This document shows, piece after piece, positions 17,344 to 27,100 of a stretch of 64,000 nt of DNA (positions are counted from its first letter, which is position 1; every line of letters begins with the position of its first letter). The position numbers and the translations under genes were made by a program. This DNA comes from Eubacteriales bacterium. Its GTDB lineage: Bacteria > Bacillota > Clostridia > Peptostreptococcales > Anaerovoracaceae. Location of the stretch: assembly GCA_028692105.1 (NCBI GenBank), contig JAQUYC010000003.1, positions 31,820 to 95,819 on the forward strand, given 5' to 3'. The notes under the pieces are model-generated. The model was not told where the DNA came from, did not search any database, and saw nothing but the letters and a program-made list of their open reading frames with translations.

Positions 17344-18231
17344 ATGAAGAGTATATTTGCAGCATATCATCCAGCAGTAAATTTTACCTTTTTTTGCGCC
17401 GTTATAATAGGCAGCATGTTTTTTATGCACCCGGTTTTGCTTTGCATTTCCTGGTCAGCGGCTTTTTTATACTCAATTTATCTGAATGGCAGAAAGGCGT
17501 TAAGATTCAATATTGTCTTCGTATTGCCGACAATGATAATAATATCTTTGATAAATCCGCTGTTCAACCACAGAGGCATGACCATTTTAGGTTATATAAG
17601 AGACAATCCCATAACCCTCGAATCGATATATTACGGTATTTGCACAGGGCTGATGTTTGGAGCAATCATACTTTGGTTTTCGTGCTACAATGCAATTATG
17701 ACATCGGATAAAATTATCTGCCTGTTTGGCCGGATCGTGCCGGCAATGTCACTTATTTTCTCTATGGTTCTAAGATTCGTACCCAAATTTAAGACACAGA
17801 TCATTACGATATCAAATGCACAGAAATGCATCGGGAGGGATGTGAGCAACGGCTCATATAAGGAACGAATCCGCCATGGCATCAAGATACTGTCGATCAT
17901 GGTCTCCTGGGCTCTGGAGAATGCAATAGAAACTGCAGATTCCATGAAATCAAGAGGATATGGATTAAAAGGGCGAACCAGCTTTTCGATATTCAGATTC
18001 TATGCGAGAGACAAGGGACTCTTAATGATCATGACAGTTTTCATCACAGTCATATCTATTGGAGCTGCAGCAGGTGTGACAAACATTCAGTATTTCCCAT
18101 CAATAAAGATCGGAGAGATTACCGGATTCGGTATCTTCGTCTATACGGCATATTTTCTGTTATGCTTTATACCAGTGATACTGGACGTCATGGAGGAAAT
18201 AAAATGGCATTATTTTCGATCCGGGATTTAA
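17344..18231 (+). CDS. ecfT: ECF transporter T component
   Basis: 295 aa with about six hydrophobic segments: four near the N-terminus, then a cytoplasmic helical region, then two at the end. The cytoplasmic coupling helices carry the family motif ADSMKSRGYG, whose Arg-Gly contacts the ATPase groove. It couples the EcfA ATPases to the S component. The end of the gene overlaps the next ATG by 28 bases. The operon position under a B12 riboswitch suggests a dedicated (group I) cobalamin module rather than a shared one. Confidence 0.88.
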   Translation: MKSIFAAYHPAVNFTFFCAVIIGSMFFMHPVLLCISWSAAFLYSIYLNGRKALRFNIVFVLPTMIIISLINPLFNHRGMTILGYIRDNPITLESIYYGICTGLMFGAIILWFSCYNAIMTSDKIICLFGRIVPAMSLIFSMVLRFVPKFKTQIITISNAQKCIGRDVSNGSYKERIRHGIKILSIMVSWALENAIETADSMKSRGYGLKGRTSFSIFRFYARDKGLLMIMTVFITVISIGAAAGVTNIQYFPSIKIGEITGFGIFVYTAYFLLCFIPVILDVMEEIKWHYFRSGI

Positions 18232-19979
18232 CATTTACCTATCCTTTGAAAGACATACCGGCAATAAAGGGGGTCAACTTAACTGTAGAATACGGAGAAT
18301 TTATTACAGTCTGCGGAAAAACAGGCTGCGGGAAAAGTACTTTACTTCGTAATCTAAAGACAGCATTGACGCCTCACGGTGCTGTGACCGGAGAAATATA
18401 TTTTGATGGAAGACTCCTTTCTGAAATAGACTTACGTGAGCAAACGCAAAGAATCGGTTACGTTCTGCAAAATCCGGAAAATCAGATAGTTACGGATAAG
18501 GTCTGGCACGAACTTGCCTTCGGACTTGAGAGCCTTGGATACGATACTCAAAGCATTCGATTAAGAGTTGCGGAAATGGCCAGTTTTTTTGGCATACAAG
18601 ACTGGTTTATGAAAGATGTTTCAGAGCTTTCTGGAGGACAAAAGCAGCTTCTGAATTTAGCGGCGGTCATGGCAATGCAGCCTGATCTGCTCATATTGGA
18701 CGAACCGTCATCACAGCTTGATCCTATAGCGGCAAGTAATTTTTTGGAGACAGTGAAAAAAATAAACAGTGAAATTGGCACAACCATAATAATAACAGAA
18801 CATAGACTTGAAGAAGTACTGCCTATGTCGGATCGCGCTGTTGTTTTAGACAGCGGCAGGGTAATCCTGGATAGCGCTCCCAAGAACGTGGGGGAAGAGC
18901 TATTAAAATTGAATCATGATATGTTTTTAGCCATGCCCGGTCCTATGCAGATATATGCCGGTTTGATCAAGGCTCAGAAAGAAATGGGTATAGATATTAA
19001 TCCAAACGCTGATCAAAATGTTGATCCCAATATTGATCCAATTATTGATCCAAATAAGGCTGCCGGTATGAGCTGCCCCATTACAGTAAGAGAGGGCAGA
19101 AAGTGGCTGACAGAAGTTTTTCACGCCCGAGAGATCAGGTGCCGTGATTTGGATATCGCAAAGAAAACAGAAAACGAAACGATCATAGAACTCAGGAATG
19201 TATGGTTTAAATATAGCAGAAACCACTCGGATGCCATAAAAGGATTATCTTTAAATATTTCAGCGGGACAGATGCATTGCATTGTAGGCGGAAACGGGAC
19301 AGGGAAAACCACGGCATTAGCCTTAATCGGCGGAATTCATAAACCGTACAGAGGAAAAGTAAAGCTTATGGGAAGAGAACTGTCAAAATATACAAAGGAA
19401 GAACTATATAACGGCATTTTTGGAATCCTGCCGCAAAACCCCCAATCTCTTTTCGTCGAGAAAACGGTCGGACTTGACCTGTTTGAGGTTCTTGAAAAGA
19501 AGACCTTGAGCATAGAAGAAAAAGAAGCAAAGGTTAAAGCAGCCGCAAAACTTATGGAAATAGACGATCTTTTAAAAATGCACCCATATGATTTAAGCGG
19601 AGGAGAGCAGCAACGGGCAGCATTGGGTAAGGTTCTGCTTTTAAAACCGAAAATAATCCTATTGGATGAACCCACCAAAGGGCTGGACAATCATTTTAAA
19701 ATAAAGCTTGCCGGCATCCTCAATAAGTTATTGGAGAATGGAATCACTGTCGTGATGGTTTCACACGATATCGAATTTTGTGCAAAATACGGGGATCAGT
19801 GCTCGATGTTTTTTGACGGAAATATTATTACAACCAATACACCAAATAGATTTTTCTCCGGGAACAGCTTCTACACGACGGCAGCAAACAGGATGTCCCG
19901 GCACAAATTTAGTAATGCTGTTACCGCAAAGGATGTGATAGACATATGCATACAGAATCTGAAAACACAGGAAAGCTGA
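18204..19979 (+). CDS. Fused dual-ATPase ECF energizing subunit (EcfA-EcfA)
   Basis: 591 aa from ATG 18204 (GGAGG seven bases upstream). Domain 1 (1-225) has Walker A GKTGCGKST (38-46), signature LSGGQKQ and Walker B LLILDEPSS. Domain 2 (~327-545) has Walker A GGNGTGKTT, signature LSGGEQQ and Walker B IILLDEPTK. Most ECF systems use two separate ATPases; here they are joined by a ~100-residue linker. The linker contains a DPNI-type tetrapeptide repeat (near residues 269-285). It hydrolyses ATP on the inner face of the membrane to drive vitamin uptake. It overlaps both ecfT and the S-component gene. Confidence 0.92.
   Translation: MALFSIRDLTFTYPLKDIPAIKGVNLTVEYGEFITVCGKTGCGKSTLLRNLKTALTPHGAVTGEIYFDGRLLSEIDLREQTQRIGYVLQNPENQIVTDKVWHELAFGLESLGYDTQSIRLRVAEMASFFGIQDWFMKDVSELSGGQKQLLNLAAVMAMQPDLLILDEPSSQLDPIAASNFLETVKKINSEIGTTIIITEHRLEEVLPMSDRAVVLDSGRVILDSAPKNVGEELLKLNHDMFLAMPGPMQIYAGLIKAQKEMGIDINPNADQNVDPNIDPIIDPNKAAGMSCPITVREGRKWLTEVFHAREIRCRDLDIAKKTENETIIELRNVWFKYSRNHSDAIKGLSLNISAGQMHCIVGGNGTGKTTALALIGGIHKPYRGKVKLMGRELSKYTKEELYNGIFGILPQNPQSLFVEKTVGLDLFEVLEKKTLSIEEKEAKVKAAAKLMEIDDLLKMHPYDLSGGEQQRAALGKVLLLKPKIILLDEPTKGLDNHFKIKLAGILNKLLENGITVVMVSHDIEFCAKYGDQCSMFFDGNIITTNTPNRFFSGNSFYTTAANRMSRHKFSNAVTAKDVIDICIQNLKTQES
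19009..19056 (+). repeat. 12-bp tandem repeat in the EcfA-EcfA linker
   Basis: Units TTGATCCCAATA (19021), TTGATCCAATTA (19033) and TTGATCCAAATA (19045), with a degenerate copy at 19009. They encode repeated D-P-(N/I)-I residues and preserve frame. Confidence 0.8.
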
Positions 19980-20683
19980 ATAAGAGAACGATAACGTCAG
20001 CTGTAATTATTTTAATATTTATTCCATCGACGATTTTATTCGGTGTATTCTTTCTTGATGACAGAAAGTATTTTATCGTCAGTCTTATGATCATCTGCTA
20101 TGCGATGATACCGTTTTTTTTGGTCTTTGAAAGACGGAAGCCGCAAGCAAGAGAAATGATCATTATTGCGGTTTTAATAGCGATCGCCGTCGCGGGAAGA
20201 GCCGCATTTTTTATGGTACCTCAATTTAAGCCGGTCATTGCCATCGTCATAATCACTGCAGTCTGCTTTGGCGCTGAAGCTGGATTTCTGACAGGAGCCA
20301 TGGCAGGGTTTGTATCGAACTTCTTTTTCGGTCAAGGCCCCTGGACCCCATGGCAGATGTTTTGCTTCGGTATCATAGGGTTTTTGGCGGGAGTACTTTC
20401 CCAAAAAGGATTTCTCAAGAGAAGCAGAAAGCAATTGTGCTTTTTCGGAGGGTTGACAACATTTTTAATATATGGGGGAATTGTAGATCTATGGACGATA
20501 TTTATGGTTACTCCCGAACCCAAAATGGAAACTGCAATCATAGTATACGGTACGGCTCTGTGGTTTAATATCATCCACTCATCAGCTACAGTGATATTCC
20601 TATATATCCTCGCAAATCCCATGATAGAAAAATTAGAAAGAATCAAAGTCAAATACGGACTCATCGAAAAACTTCCCAAATGA
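19946..20683 (+). CDS. ECF transporter S component, probable corrinoid-specific
   Basis: 245 aa with six or seven hydrophobic segments. The central part GAEAGFLTGAMAGFVSNFFFGQGPWTPWQMF is a hallmark of ECF S components (AxxxA-type helix plus the GxGPWxPWQ loop); it is given here only in fragments: AGFVSNFFFGQ and GPWTPWQMF. S components bind the vitamin and topple to deliver it. Specificity for cobalamin is inferred from the riboswitch and the transcobalamin-like partners, not from the sequence. The ATG lies inside the end of the ATPase gene. It is the last gene of the operon; no clear terminator is seen in 20684-20760. Confidence 0.85.
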   Translation: MHTESENTGKLNKRTITSAVIILIFIPSTILFGVFFLDDRKYFIVSLMIICYAMIPFFLVFERRKPQAREMIIIAVLIAIAVAGRAAFFMVPQFKPVIAIVIITAVCFGAEAGFLTGAMAGFVSNFFFGQGPWTPWQMFCFGIIGFLAGVLSQKGFLKRSRKQLCFFGGLTTFLIYGGIVDLWTIFMVTPEPKMETAIIVYGTALWFNIIHSSATVIFLYILANPMIEKLERIKVKYGLIEKLPK

Positions 20684-20764
20684 AACCGCAATTACGCGAT
20701 AATGTCTGTGGTTCACGGAAATTACAAAATATTCAATCAATTAACCATAACATCTGTGTTTATG

Positions 20765-20773
20765 TGTTATAAT
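20765..20773 (+). promoter_or_regulatory. Extended -10 promoter for the AmmeMemoRadiSam locus
   Basis: TGtTATAAT, an extended -10 element, lies 55 bases before the LigB-like gene. No good -35 is visible, as is usual for extended -10 promoters. Confidence 0.55.
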
Positions 20774-20827
20774 TAATATATCGGTGATAATATATAGGGC
20801 AATATATGGGCAAAGGAGAGATAACAT

Positions 20828-21652
20828 ATGGGGAAAATATTGAATGGTTATATTATGCCGCATCCCCCGATCATTATACCGGGGATTGGCCGCGGAAGAG
20901 AAAGTGAAGCTGAGGCGACCATAAAAGCAATGCAAAAAGCAGCGCGCGAGATCGGAAAAGACAAGCCGTCTACGATCATCCTTTCTACCCCTCATGCTCC
21001 ATGTTTCAGGGATTATGTTTACATTTCAGATACGGAAGACATCGTGGGAGATTTCTTAGACTACGGCTGCCCGGATATCAAACTTAAGCTTAAGAACAAC
21101 GCTCCTTTAATTTCATTGATTATTGAAAAGGCTAAGCGTGCAGGTATTGATGCCGGAGGATTGAGCAAACAGCAAAAGAAAAGACACGGCATCATCGATA
21201 AACTTGATCACGGAGCACGTGTTCCTCTGTATTTTATTACTGAGGAGTATGATAAGTTTCGTCTTGTTTGTATTTCTACGCCGTTCTTTTCATTAATCGA
21301 TCTCTACCGTTTTGGGAATTGCATTCAGCAAGCGGTTGAGGAGTCTTGTGAAGAGGTGGTATATATAGCCAGCGGAGATCTGTCCCACAAACTTATTCCC
21401 GAAGCCCCGGCGGGGTACAGCCCCTTAGGCAGGGTATACGACGAATATATAGTTGAAATGGTGAAGACCGGCGATGTTGAAGGACTTATTGCCACAGAGG
21501 AAAGCGTTCTGGAAAAAGCAGGTGAATGTGGTACCAGATCCATAGTAATGATGTTCGGTGCTCTGCATAACAAGAAATTTGATCCGGAGGTTTATTCTTA
21601 TGAAGGACCTTTTGGTGTGGGATATATGATTGCAAAAATGAATGTATTATAA
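20828..21652 (+). CDS. LigB/Memo-like protein of the AmmeMemoRadiSam system
   Basis: 274 aa, a single class III extradiol-dioxygenase-like (LigB) domain with YIMPHPPIIIPGIGRG, STPHAPCFRDY, LDHGARVPLYF, IASGDLSHKL and YEGPFGVGY. These are the metal-pocket positions of the family. Members next to AMMECR1 and a radical-SAM gene are called AmmeMemoRadiSam proteins, of unknown biochemical role. In many Clostridia this domain is fused to AMMECR1; here it ends alone, and only a scar of AMMECR1 follows 62 bases later. AAAGGAGAG precedes ATG. No dioxygenase pathway is nearby, so an aromatic ring-cleavage role is unlikely. Confidence 0.85.
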   Translation: MGKILNGYIMPHPPIIIPGIGRGRESEAEATIKAMQKAAREIGKDKPSTIILSTPHAPCFRDYVYISDTEDIVGDFLDYGCPDIKLKLKNNAPLISLIIEKAKRAGIDAGGLSKQQKKRHGIIDKLDHGARVPLYFITEEYDKFRLVCISTPFFSLIDLYRFGNCIQQAVEESCEEVVYIASGDLSHKLIPEAPAGYSPLGRVYDEYIVEMVKTGDVEGLIATEESVLEKAGECGTRSIVMMFGALHNKKFDPEVYSYEGPFGVGYMIAKMNVL

Positions 21653-21714
21653 AAATGTTTTAGATGTATTAGAAAATCTAAAATCTATGACGGTGCGGTG
21701 AGGGAGATGATCTT

Positions 21715-21799
21715 ATGGAAAGTGATTATGTGAAGCTCGCAAGAGAAACGCTGGAAACCTTTTCAAATTGAACGGTTTGAAGTCATCAGATATAAATAG
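21715..21799 (+). pseudogene. AMMECR1 (amrA) deletion scar
   Basis: An ATG with GGGAG upstream opens MESDYVKLARETLETF, the start of a bacterial AMMECR1 domain, then stops at TGA 21769-21771. Shifting frame at about 21761 gives FQIERFEVIRYK and a stop at 21797-21799, the typical C-terminus of the same domain. The ~150 central codons are missing and the two ends are joined out of frame. This is direct evidence for an internal deletion. The protein cannot be functional. Confidence 0.75.
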
Positions 21800-21861
21800 A
21801 TGCAGCCGAATAAAAAACGAGCAGAGTTATATCATCTTTACAGCGGAAGGGAGGATATATC

Positions 21862-22737
21862 ATGTTTGACAATAAAGAAGCAATGTATTATGAGAAACTG
21901 AAAGAGAAAAAGGTGCTTTGTCTGCTTTGCCCTCACAATTGCACCATTCAGGATGGGGAGTACGGAATCTGCGGCGTCCGTCAAAATAATGGCGGTATTC
22001 TTTATTCTATGAATTATGGGGATATGAGTTCTATCGTATTAGATCCCATTGAGAAAAAGCCTCTGAGCCGGTTTTGCTCCGGCAGCAGTATCATGTCGAT
22101 CGGATCCGTAGGGTGTAATCTGAAATGCCCGTATTGCCAAAACTATCATATTGCAAGGGTAAAGCTACAGAAAGTGAAAACCTATCATACAAACAGTGAG
22201 GAAGTCGTGGATAAAGCACTTTCTCTCAGAAGTCAAGGGAATATCGGCATAGCATATACATATAATGAACCTGTCATCTGGTATGAATTTGTTTTTGAAA
22301 CAGCAAGGCTGGCGGAGGAGAAGGGATTGATGAACGTCCTGGTAACCAACGGGTATATCGAAGAAGAACCCCTTAAGAATTTATTGCCATATATTGACGC
22401 CATGAATATTGATCTTAAAGCATATAATGGCAGGTTTTATAAGGAACTTGTAAAAGGCAGACTTGAAAATGTAAAGTCTACGATCCGCGAATCAGTAAAA
22501 CATTGTCACGTCGAGATCACTACTCTTATAATACCCACCTGGAACGATTCCACTGAGGAGATGGAGGAAATGGCAAAGTGGCTGTCTTCCTTGTCCGTAG
22601 ACATTCCGCTTCATCTTTCCAGGTATTTCCCGATTTTTGAAATGACAGATATACCGCCAACACCTCGTAATACTTTACTTGAACTTAAAAGGATTGCTGA
22701 GCGTCATCTAAACTATGTCTATCTTGGAAACGTGTAA
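21862..22737 (+). CDS. amrS: AmmeMemoRadiSam system radical SAM enzyme
   Basis: 291 aa. The radical-SAM motif is CNLKCPYC, preceded by an N-terminal Cys cluster (CLLCPHNCTIQDGEYGICGVR) characteristic of this PflA-like family; the later YTYNEPVIWYEF and VTNGYI segments also match. It binds a [4Fe-4S] cluster and cleaves SAM; its substrate is not established. It follows the LigB-like gene and the AMMECR1 scar. GGAAGGGAGG precedes the start. Retention of AmrS and the LigB-like protein without AMMECR1 raises the question whether they still work, or whether AMMECR1 exists elsewhere. Confidence 0.92.
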   Translation: MFDNKEAMYYEKLKEKKVLCLLCPHNCTIQDGEYGICGVRQNNGGILYSMNYGDMSSIVLDPIEKKPLSRFCSGSSIMSIGSVGCNLKCPYCQNYHIARVKLQKVKTYHTNSEEVVDKALSLRSQGNIGIAYTYNEPVIWYEFVFETARLAEEKGLMNVLVTNGYIEEEPLKNLLPYIDAMNIDLKAYNGRFYKELVKGRLENVKSTIRESVKHCHVEITTLIIPTWNDSTEEMEEMAKWLSSLSVDIPLHLSRYFPIFEMTDIPPTPRNTLLELKRIAERHLNYVYLGNV

Positions 22738-22764
22738 ATAAATATATATGAAAGCAATAAAATA

Positions 22765-22787
22765 ATGGGGGACAGGGTCCCCCATTT
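22765..22787. terminator. Terminator between amrS and the GAPDH paralogue
   Basis: ATGGGGGAC-agg-GTCCCCCAT, a perfect 9-bp stem with a T-rich tail, sits between convergent genes. Confidence 0.75.
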
Positions 22788-22791
22788 ATAT

Positions 22792-24039
22792 TCATATCAT
22801 ATTCTTATCCAGGTATTTGGTTAGTTTGCCGAGGCAATTTACATAACAGCCGAATTCATTGTCATACCACCCGAAAATTTTAGCATGAGTGACAGGAATA
22901 CTGATATCCTTTGCAGTAGTGATTCCGAATTGCTGTAATGTTCTTCCGTCAATAGACAAAAAGCCGGTCCTGGTATGGTTTTCATGCCCTTCAATTACCA
23001 CTGCCGCAGGACAGCCCATTATATCTGAAGAAACATTTTGATTTTCGCTATATATCAGGAAATCCTTCTGCGGTCCGTTGGCTGCTTTTTTGAATATGTC
23101 ATTTATGAAATCCTGAGTAATTATCGGTTCCCCGTTTTCGGAAAGAATTGAACGGAAGGTCAAATTAAGAGATATCAAAGATACTGTGCTGACCGGGACT
23201 CTGATGGAGTCAGCCATAAAGCCGATTTCTTTTATTGCCGGGAGAATTTCCTCTAATGCGATCGCAGCGCCGGTTGAAGTCGGTATGATATTATTTATAA
23301 CTGAACGGTTCCGTCTAAGGTCACTGCTGCCGGCTTTCGGCGGTGTATCAAGGATGCTCTGATTATTTGTCGCAGCATGGACCGTGGACATAGATGCAGT
23401 AACGATATTTGATGTTTCTTCTGTTTCAAGAAGTGGCTTGACCATATGCGCCAAGGCAGTAGTCGTGCAGCTTGCTGCCGATATAATATGATGTTTGACA
23501 GGGTCATATCCCGAATGATTGACTCCGTACACAAACATAGCGCAGTCATCCGGTTTTTTGGTGGAAGCATCTTTCATTTTAAATGGTGCGCTGACAATTA
23601 CCTTTTCCGCTCCGGCTTCAAGATGCCCTCGCAGGCTTCCTTTGCTGTAATCGGCAGGAAGTGAGGGGTCAAGGAAAACGCCTGTGCAGTCAACAACCAA
23701 CCGGACACCTTCTTTGCTCCAGGGAATATCTCTCGGATTTCTTTCTTTCGTCAGCACTTTGATCTTTATTCCGTCAAATTCGAACAGATAATCTCCTAAT
23801 ACTGTTATCTGGCAGGTTTTGCCTGTATGTCCATATAGAAATCGGTCAATTGAACCATAGGTAGAATCCGTCGTCAGATAATGGATGATGTCATTTGGAT
23901 TCTTTCCGAGTTCTCTTCCAGCATTGATTATAATTCCTTCAAAATGCCTTAAAATCAGATGATTCCATAGTGTCAATTTCCCGATTCTGCCGATTCCGTT
24001 AATTCCTAACAACCGTTTTGATTTTAATTGTGCTTCCAT
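22792..24039 (-). CDS. Divergent glyceraldehyde-3-phosphate dehydrogenase paralogue
   Basis: 415 aa from ATG 24039, eight bases after GAGGAGG; an ATG at 24045 is too close to that site. The N-terminal Rossmann motif GINGIGRIGKL, catalytic SAASCTTTALAH (Cys191) and STVHAATNNQ (His221) are present, so dehydrogenase chemistry is possible. It is ~80 residues longer than the glycolytic enzyme and has substitutions in core motifs (VHAATNNQ rather than VHAYTNDQ). It therefore belongs to a divergent subfamily. It lies 87 bases downstream of the PPDK-like gene on the same strand and probably shares its transcript. Substrate and cofactor preference are unknown. Confidence 0.85.
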   Translation of the reverse strand: MEAQLKSKRLLGINGIGRIGKLTLWNHLILRHFEGIIINAGRELGKNPNDIIHYLTTDSTYGSIDRFLYGHTGKTCQITVLGDYLFEFDGIKIKVLTKERNPRDIPWSKEGVRLVVDCTGVFLDPSLPADYSKGSLRGHLEAGAEKVIVSAPFKMKDASTKKPDDCAMFVYGVNHSGYDPVKHHIISAASCTTTALAHMVKPLLETEETSNIVTASMSTVHAATNNQSILDTPPKAGSSDLRRNRSVINNIIPTSTGAAIALEEILPAIKEIGFMADSIRVPVSTVSLISLNLTFRSILSENGEPIITQDFINDIFKKAANGPQKDFLIYSENQNVSSDIMGCPAAVVIEGHENHTRTGFLSIDGRTLQQFGITTAKDISIPVTHAKIFGWYDNEFGCYVNCLGKLTKYLDKNMI

Positions 24040-24126
24040 TTGCATTTCCTCCTCTACGTCGAAAACATGTAGTATATTTCCGTATCTTACGGAAAAAAGT
24101 AAGAATTAAGTTAATTAACCTGCCGT

Positions 24127-27100
24127 TCAATCATCGGAGGCCTCATAAGCACCTTCATAAATAAATCCGGAATTTCCATCAATCGAAATTTCATCTCCGA
24201 GGCTGAAACTCCCGCCGCGGAAGGTGCAGGTTTTCTCATCATCATTTACCTTCAAGCTTTTACAGCTTACGATACACACTTTCCCTAAGCTGGCAGCTGT
24301 TACCGCAGCATGAGAGGTCGCACCCCCTTTGGCAGTAATCAAACCGTCGCAGTTAAAGATAAGAGGGATATCATCCGGAACCGTATCCGGCCGCACGAGT
24401 ATGACTTTTTTATCCGGATTCCTTACTTTTAGATCTTCTATGTCATCCATATCAAAAGCTAAGATCCCTGACAGAGCTCCGCCTGAAATGCCGATCCCGC
24501 TGCCTACGGATTTCATTTTGTCCGGTTCGGAAACAAAGGTACTGATTATGCTTTGCTTTTTTAAATTCTGGTTTCTGATCTGAAGTATATATAAGTTTTC
24601 AGGTTTGTCTGACTCAAAGGTAAATTCTATTTCCTGATGTGTGTAACCATGCTTTTCAATCAATTGTCTCGCTATCGCAAGCAGATGATTATATATTTCA
24701 GGGAATGCAGATTCTAAAGAAAAGGTCGCATCGCTGTTGTATTGTTTTCTCTGTTTTTCTGTGATAGGCAATGTGTTTACCAACCCGGAAACCACATCTT
24801 CCCCCTGACTGCACAGGGCAAAATCACCAAAAAGATTGATGCCGGCTTTTCCGTTAAAAGGGCTGTTCGTAAATACGACGCCCGTTCCCGAGTTTTGCGA
24901 AAGATTCCCGAGTATCATCTTCTGCACGATTACCGCAGTACCCCACTCGTCTGCTATCTGCATATGATTTCTGTAATATATCGCACTTTTTGTTGACCAG
25001 GAATCCATTACTCCTAAAATTGAATGTCTCAGCTGAAGGAAAGGGTCCTTTTCTATATGGATTCCTTTATCCTTCAGAACCTTTTCATAGGCATAACAGG
25101 TTTCTTTCATTTGCTTTGGAGAAAACTGTTTTTTAAGCTCGAGACCATAATTTGCCTTGTGCACTTTCATCACTTCATCGAAAATATCTCTCTCTATACC
25201 GTAAAACATACCCCAGCTTTGGAAAAAACGTCTGTAGCAGTCCCATGCGGTCCATTCATAGCCGGCTTTTTTGCTAAAGGCTTCTGCAATTTCATCATTC
25301 ATCCCAACATTGAGAAATGTTTTCATAGCACCCGGCAATGACAGAGAAGAACCGGAGCGGACGGAGAAAAGTAACGGATTATTCGGGTCTCCGAATTTCA
25401 TTGATGTTATCTTTTCTATTTCTGAAACCGCATTGCGGATGTTCTGATTCAACTCCTGATTCATATGAGGGTGCCGGATTACAGTTTCCTTGTGCCGAAA
25501 AACCTCTGTGGTCAGAACAAAACCTGGAGGAACCTGCAAGCCGTAGGAAATCATCTTTTTAAGGAAATAAGCCTTAGCTCCTAAAAAAACCGGGTTATCC
25601 ATCTCAAGGGTTGCAGCGTTCAGCGGACTCAGAATCAGATCTGGGTCGTAGCTCATGACATTATGGATAAATTCATCCGAATAACCTTCAACCATGTTCC
25701 GCAGCGTGTTGACGATATTTGTAATAAAGTTATCCAGGTCTTGAACAAGAAAAGCAGAAGACAAATTATCACGAAAGAACTTTTCTGATTCCATCTGCGA
25801 AAACTGTTTCCTATCCGTTTCAGCGAGGGAATGGTAGTCAGGAAACACCTGGGGAATAATATCCGCCAGCGGACGTTCATATGCATCTATAAAGTATTCA
25901 CTTATGATCTGCTTAATATCCTGCGCCATAAACTGAAAAAGGTTAATATATTGATCCAGTGAAAAGCTTGGCGAAGACAGGCTGTATTTAAACATATCAA
26001 TATTGGAATTAAATCCCTGATTGCTTATTCCATCAAGTTCAAGCCCTTCCTTGAAGAGCGCCAGAACATTATATATGCGCCGGAATGTTTTTAATGTTAT
26101 ATACTCAAGGTTTACTGACTGCAGCAGCTCTACCATTAATTTTGAAGCAGTCTTTTCAAGTCGGAACATCAATCCGAGAGCATCAAATTTTGCTTCTATA
26201 TACTGTCCATACATGGAAGGGATACCTGCTGCGATATGACGCTTATAATAAATATCCTCTACAGCCACGCTTTCTTCAGGATCAAGAATGATCCCTTTCA
26301 GGCGCAGCATGAATTTATATATCATAACCAAAGATGCTTCCGGATTATTTGCCTCCATTTGTTTCTTTAATCCCTCACGTTCCTCTTCGGTAAAGAAGTG
26401 ATAGTTTTTCAGCATGTTGATAATATCCTCTGATTCCAGAGAATATTTATCACGAAGAAGAGAATGAATTTGAAAGAGATAAAGTACGCGTTTCCCGTCC
26501 CTGTCTGTTTTATCCGAAATAGCAGCAAGAAGCTGCTTCAAACGTTCGATATCAAATAGGAAAAGTTCCTCCGGTTCGGTACCTGCCGCTTTGCATAATT
26601 CAGACATTATTTCATTAGTATTTAAATACCATTCGCTCTTGACATCAAGCCACTCAAAAACGTCATCCGGAATAATGCTTTTCAATCTTGATTTGTCGCC
26701 ATCTACCCAATAAAGAATGATTTGACGGGTGAGAGCAATGTGAGTGTTGTTACTTTCGGTATGCGTCTGCTTACGTAGAAAATGAATCAGACGATCCTGC
26801 CGCCGCGAGAACTCGTCGATGGCAGTAGTTATTTCTCTCAACTTTCCTTCTGCACCGATTTCCCTGAAATATACGGGAAAGATTCTGGCCAGCTGCTTCA
26901 TTTCTCTGTAAACCGGTGCAATATCAGAATTCAGCAGTTTTGTTACCTCTCTCTGAAAGAGATCGGTATCGGATATAAATATACCGCCAAGTTTCAGGTT
27001 CACGATCAAGGCTGCCAGCAGCTCTCTCATTTCATAAGGGGAATATTCGATCAGTTCCATCCAGACCTTTATATTTTTTACGTGGTTCGCATTGATTTTT

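Noticed and set aside
20828..21652. LigB-like protein as an aromatic ring-cleaving dioxygenase
   Set aside because: The AMMECR1 scar and amrS next to it place it in the AmmeMemoRadiSam group; no aromatic catabolism genes are near.
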